Source of the DNA: Sphingomonadaceae bacterium
GTDB taxonomy: Bacteria; Pseudomonadota; Alphaproteobacteria; Sphingomonadales; Sphingomonadaceae
Length of the DNA stretch: 14,309 nt
Assembly: GCA_947442095.1 (NCBI GenBank)
Contig: CANEVG010000041.1
Location: forward strand, 1-14,309
Direction of reading: 5' to 3'
The notes beneath the pieces were generated by a model. It was not told the origin of the DNA, ran no database searches, and saw nothing but the letters and a program-made list of their open reading frames with translations. Positions 14,289-14,309 of the stretch are shown piece by piece. The position numbers were made by a program, and so were the translations under genes. Position 1 is the first letter of the stretch; each line of letters opens with the position of its first letter.

Positions 14289-14293
14289 GACCT
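14289..14293. repeat. Right copy of 5-bp target-site duplication (GACCT)
   Basis: It is identical to 9107-9111 and directly abuts the right terminal repeat. Confidence 0.85.
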
Positions 14294-14309
14294 GGGTCGA
14301 GGACAAGCC
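14289..14309 (-). pseudogene. 5' continuation of the interrupted IS256-family transposase gene (partial)
   Basis: On the minus strand these bases read GLSSTQV. Joined through the duplicated site to SRAAKQLDVELEQW at 9106, the frame is continuous and gives the IS256-type sequence STQVSRA. The rest of the N-terminal half lies beyond the window edge. Confidence 0.7.

Overview
The window looks like alphaproteobacterial DNA, most probably from Sphingomonadales. The protein styles (Lys/Ala/Pro-rich phasin, alphaproteobacterial ClpS, LptF/LptG, a candidate ceramide-synthase-type acyltransferase), the high GC content and the weak Shine-Dalgarno sequences all fit. The assignment is inferred from protein character, not from a marker gene.

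Left part (1-8558) is ordinary chromosomal sequence. It opens with the last codons of what looks like a class I PHA synthase. A promoter region with a 9-bp inverted repeat and a phasin gene follow, so this is the end of a polyhydroxyalkanoate granule locus. Next come clpS (N-degron adaptor for ClpAP), then lptF and lptG overlapping by 11 bp (permease pair of the lipopolysaccharide/glycolipid exporter). Facing them, only 4 bp away, is a minus-strand pair: a membrane fatty acid desaturase with three His boxes and a GNAT acetyltransferase whose start overlaps the desaturase stop. Divergent from the desaturase is a 392-aa GNAT-fold acyltransferase of the YghO type, the family I associate with bacterial ceramide synthase, and then an AI-2E-family transporter. 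LptFG, the desaturase and the acyltransferase make this a stretch rich in envelope-lipid genes.

Right part (8559-14309) is accessory DNA. A gene-free stretch of about 390 bp leads to a fragment of an IS256-family transposase gene (8945-9111). That gene is split by a 5,177-bp element (9112-14288). The element has 38-bp terminal inverted repeats (32/38 matches, inner ends in CTAAG/CCAAG; similarity runs on to 48/56) and a perfect 5-bp target duplication GACCT. Removing the element and one duplication restores an open IS256 reading frame across the junction. Repeat length and duplication length fit the Tn3 family, but there is no tnpA inside, so the element would have to move in trans.

Inside the element, the left half is a minus-strand operon: AbrB-type antitoxin, PIN-domain toxin (VapC type), and a TnpR-like serine recombinase interrupted by one in-frame amber codon. 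The right half is a tightly packed plus-strand operon: a 214-aa protein with weak UPF0149/YecA resemblance, a 145-aa unknown protein, and a full-length RecD2-type helicase overlapping it by 4 bp. Between the two operons lie a 7-bp tandem repeat and operator-like inverted repeats. The three-gene helicase operon as cargo of a transposase-less Tn3-like element is the most novel content here.
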